Shown: piece after piece, positions 63,497 to 64,000 of the stretch
Position numbering within the stretch: the first letter of the stretch is position 1
Layout: every line of letters starts with the position of its first letter
Origin: Bacteroidales bacterium
GTDB taxonomy: Bacteria; Bacteroidota; Bacteroidia; Bacteroidales; Lentimicrobiaceae
Assembly (NCBI GenBank): GCA_016705005.1
Contig: JADIZB010000004.1
Span: 310,001-374,000, forward strand
Reading direction: 5' to 3'
Length of the DNA: 64,000 bases
The notes under the pieces: generated by a model
What the model saw: the letters and a program-made list of their open reading frames with translations, nothing else
What the model was told of the DNA's origin: nothing
Database searches by the model: none
Position numbers and translations under genes: made by a program

Positions 63497-64000
63497 ATGA
63501 AAAAGCAACTTTTAATTCTCGCCCTGGCAGTAATTGCAGTAGGGTTCACTTCTTCTGTGTATGCACAGCTAGTTCCACAACCACTTCAGTGTATTGACCT
63601 AAATGACCCTTTAAATGTAGTCCCTGGGCAGCCATATACCTATGAGGTAGATGTTCCAACGCCTCCAGGAGCGAAAACCTTCCATTGGTTCATTACCCAG
63701 GATGTGAATATGATCACCGCAGGAGCTATAACAGCAACTCCACAATTAGTTGGTGGACCAATTCTTGCTGCTGGAGATGCTCATTATAATGTAGCAACTC
63801 CAAATGCAAATACCATAAACTTAACATTTCAAAGTTTTACACTTGCAGCAAATCAGTATGTCTTTCTAGGAATATTGGTTGAAAACACAGATGCTGGCCT
63901 AGGTTGTACAACAAACAACTTCAAGGTATACAGAATCCAGCCAATGCATGCGTTCAGCCTTGATATCGCAAATGTTGATGGCGCTGGAGCTATTCAGGCT
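63497..64000 (+). CDS. Secreted protein of unknown function, 3' end outside window
   Basis: An open frame of 168 codons without a stop runs to the window edge. The start is the ATG at 63497, preceded by AAATTTTACAAAA, an A-rich site usual in Bacteroidota. Signal peptide at about 1-24 (LLILALAVIAVGFTSSVYA, then Q). The mature part, YTYEVDVPTPPGAKTFHWFITQDV followed by NTINLTFQSFTLAANQYVFLGILVEN (shown in parts), looks like Ig-like or PKD-like strands. The same direction and position after the giant repeat protein suggest a functional partner or another surface protein. Composition is more A/T-rich at third positions than in the housekeeping genes. Confidence 0.75.
   Translation, partial: MKKQLLILALAVIAVGFTSSVYAQLVPQPLQCIDLNDPLNVVPGQPYTYEVDVPTPPGAKTFHWFITQDVNMITAGAITATPQLVGGPILAAGDAHYNVATPNANTINLTFQSFTLAANQYVFLGILVENTDAGLGCTTNNFKVYRIQPMHAFSLDIANVDGAGAIQA

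Noticed and set aside
1..64000. tRNA, rRNA, riboswitch, IS element and prophage features
   Set aside because: I looked for tRNA T-loops, transposase motifs, terminal inverted repeats and typical riboswitch cores and saw none convincing. Without a covariance search, small RNAs cannot be excluded.

Overview
The window looks like a chromosomal fragment of a Bacteroidota bacterium, most likely Bacteroidales-like and environmental. The evidence is the DUF4271-hemD-rnpA-yidD-S41 peptidase gene order, a type IX secretion (T9SS) C-terminal sorting domain, several small outer-membrane beta-barrels, scarce Shine-Dalgarno sites, and promoters of the Bacteroidota type (TTG, 19-21 nt, TAnnTTTG). I see no tRNA, rRNA, CRISPR array, insertion sequence or prophage.

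Layout. 1-9.9 kb is housekeeping and envelope: haem biosynthesis, RNase P protein, YidD, a C-terminal protease, an O-antigen ligase-type protein, cytidine deaminase, a ChaN-like protein, GtrA, an M28 peptidase and flavodoxin. 10.2-14.8 kb holds a sensor kinase/NarL-type regulator pair, a porin and an ammonium transporter. 15-23 kb carries a thioredoxin-like protein, pantothenate genes (panC frameshifted, panD), a flippase-like protein, rfaE2, radA, three envelope proteins, cvfB and an OB-fold lipoprotein. 24.3-34.4 kb is the most striking part. It is a tight five-gene run: a putative dihaem b-type membrane cytochrome, a membrane-anchored FeS flavoprotein, a 20-haem c-type cytochrome, a giant c-type cytochrome with 61 CxxCH motifs (split by one frameshift), and an outer-membrane beta-barrel. 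34.4-38 kb holds a fatty acid desaturase (frameshifted), a small secreted protein and a T9SS cargo protein (frameshifted). 38.4-51.5 kb is dense in signalling: three sensor kinases, a stand-alone receiver and a sigma-54 activator, around one beta-mannosidase. After a 1.85 kb non-coding stretch, 54.0-63.2 kb encodes one giant secreted repeat protein (Gly-rich, Ig-like and HYR-type domains) broken by several small indels, followed by the start of another secreted protein that runs off the window.

How it fits together. The 24-34 kb cluster reads as a complete electron route: a cytoplasmic NAD(P)H/flavin/FeS module, an inner-membrane dihaem b protein, periplasmic or surface multihaem cytochromes, and an outer-membrane barrel. 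This is a candidate extracellular electron transfer (porin-cytochrome) system with an unusually large modular cytochrome. That function is inferred from sequence and gene order only.

Quality note. At least five genes carry one- or two-base frameshifts, several in homopolymers, while the coding signature is intact on both sides. Residual indel errors in the assembly are at least as likely as real gene decay.
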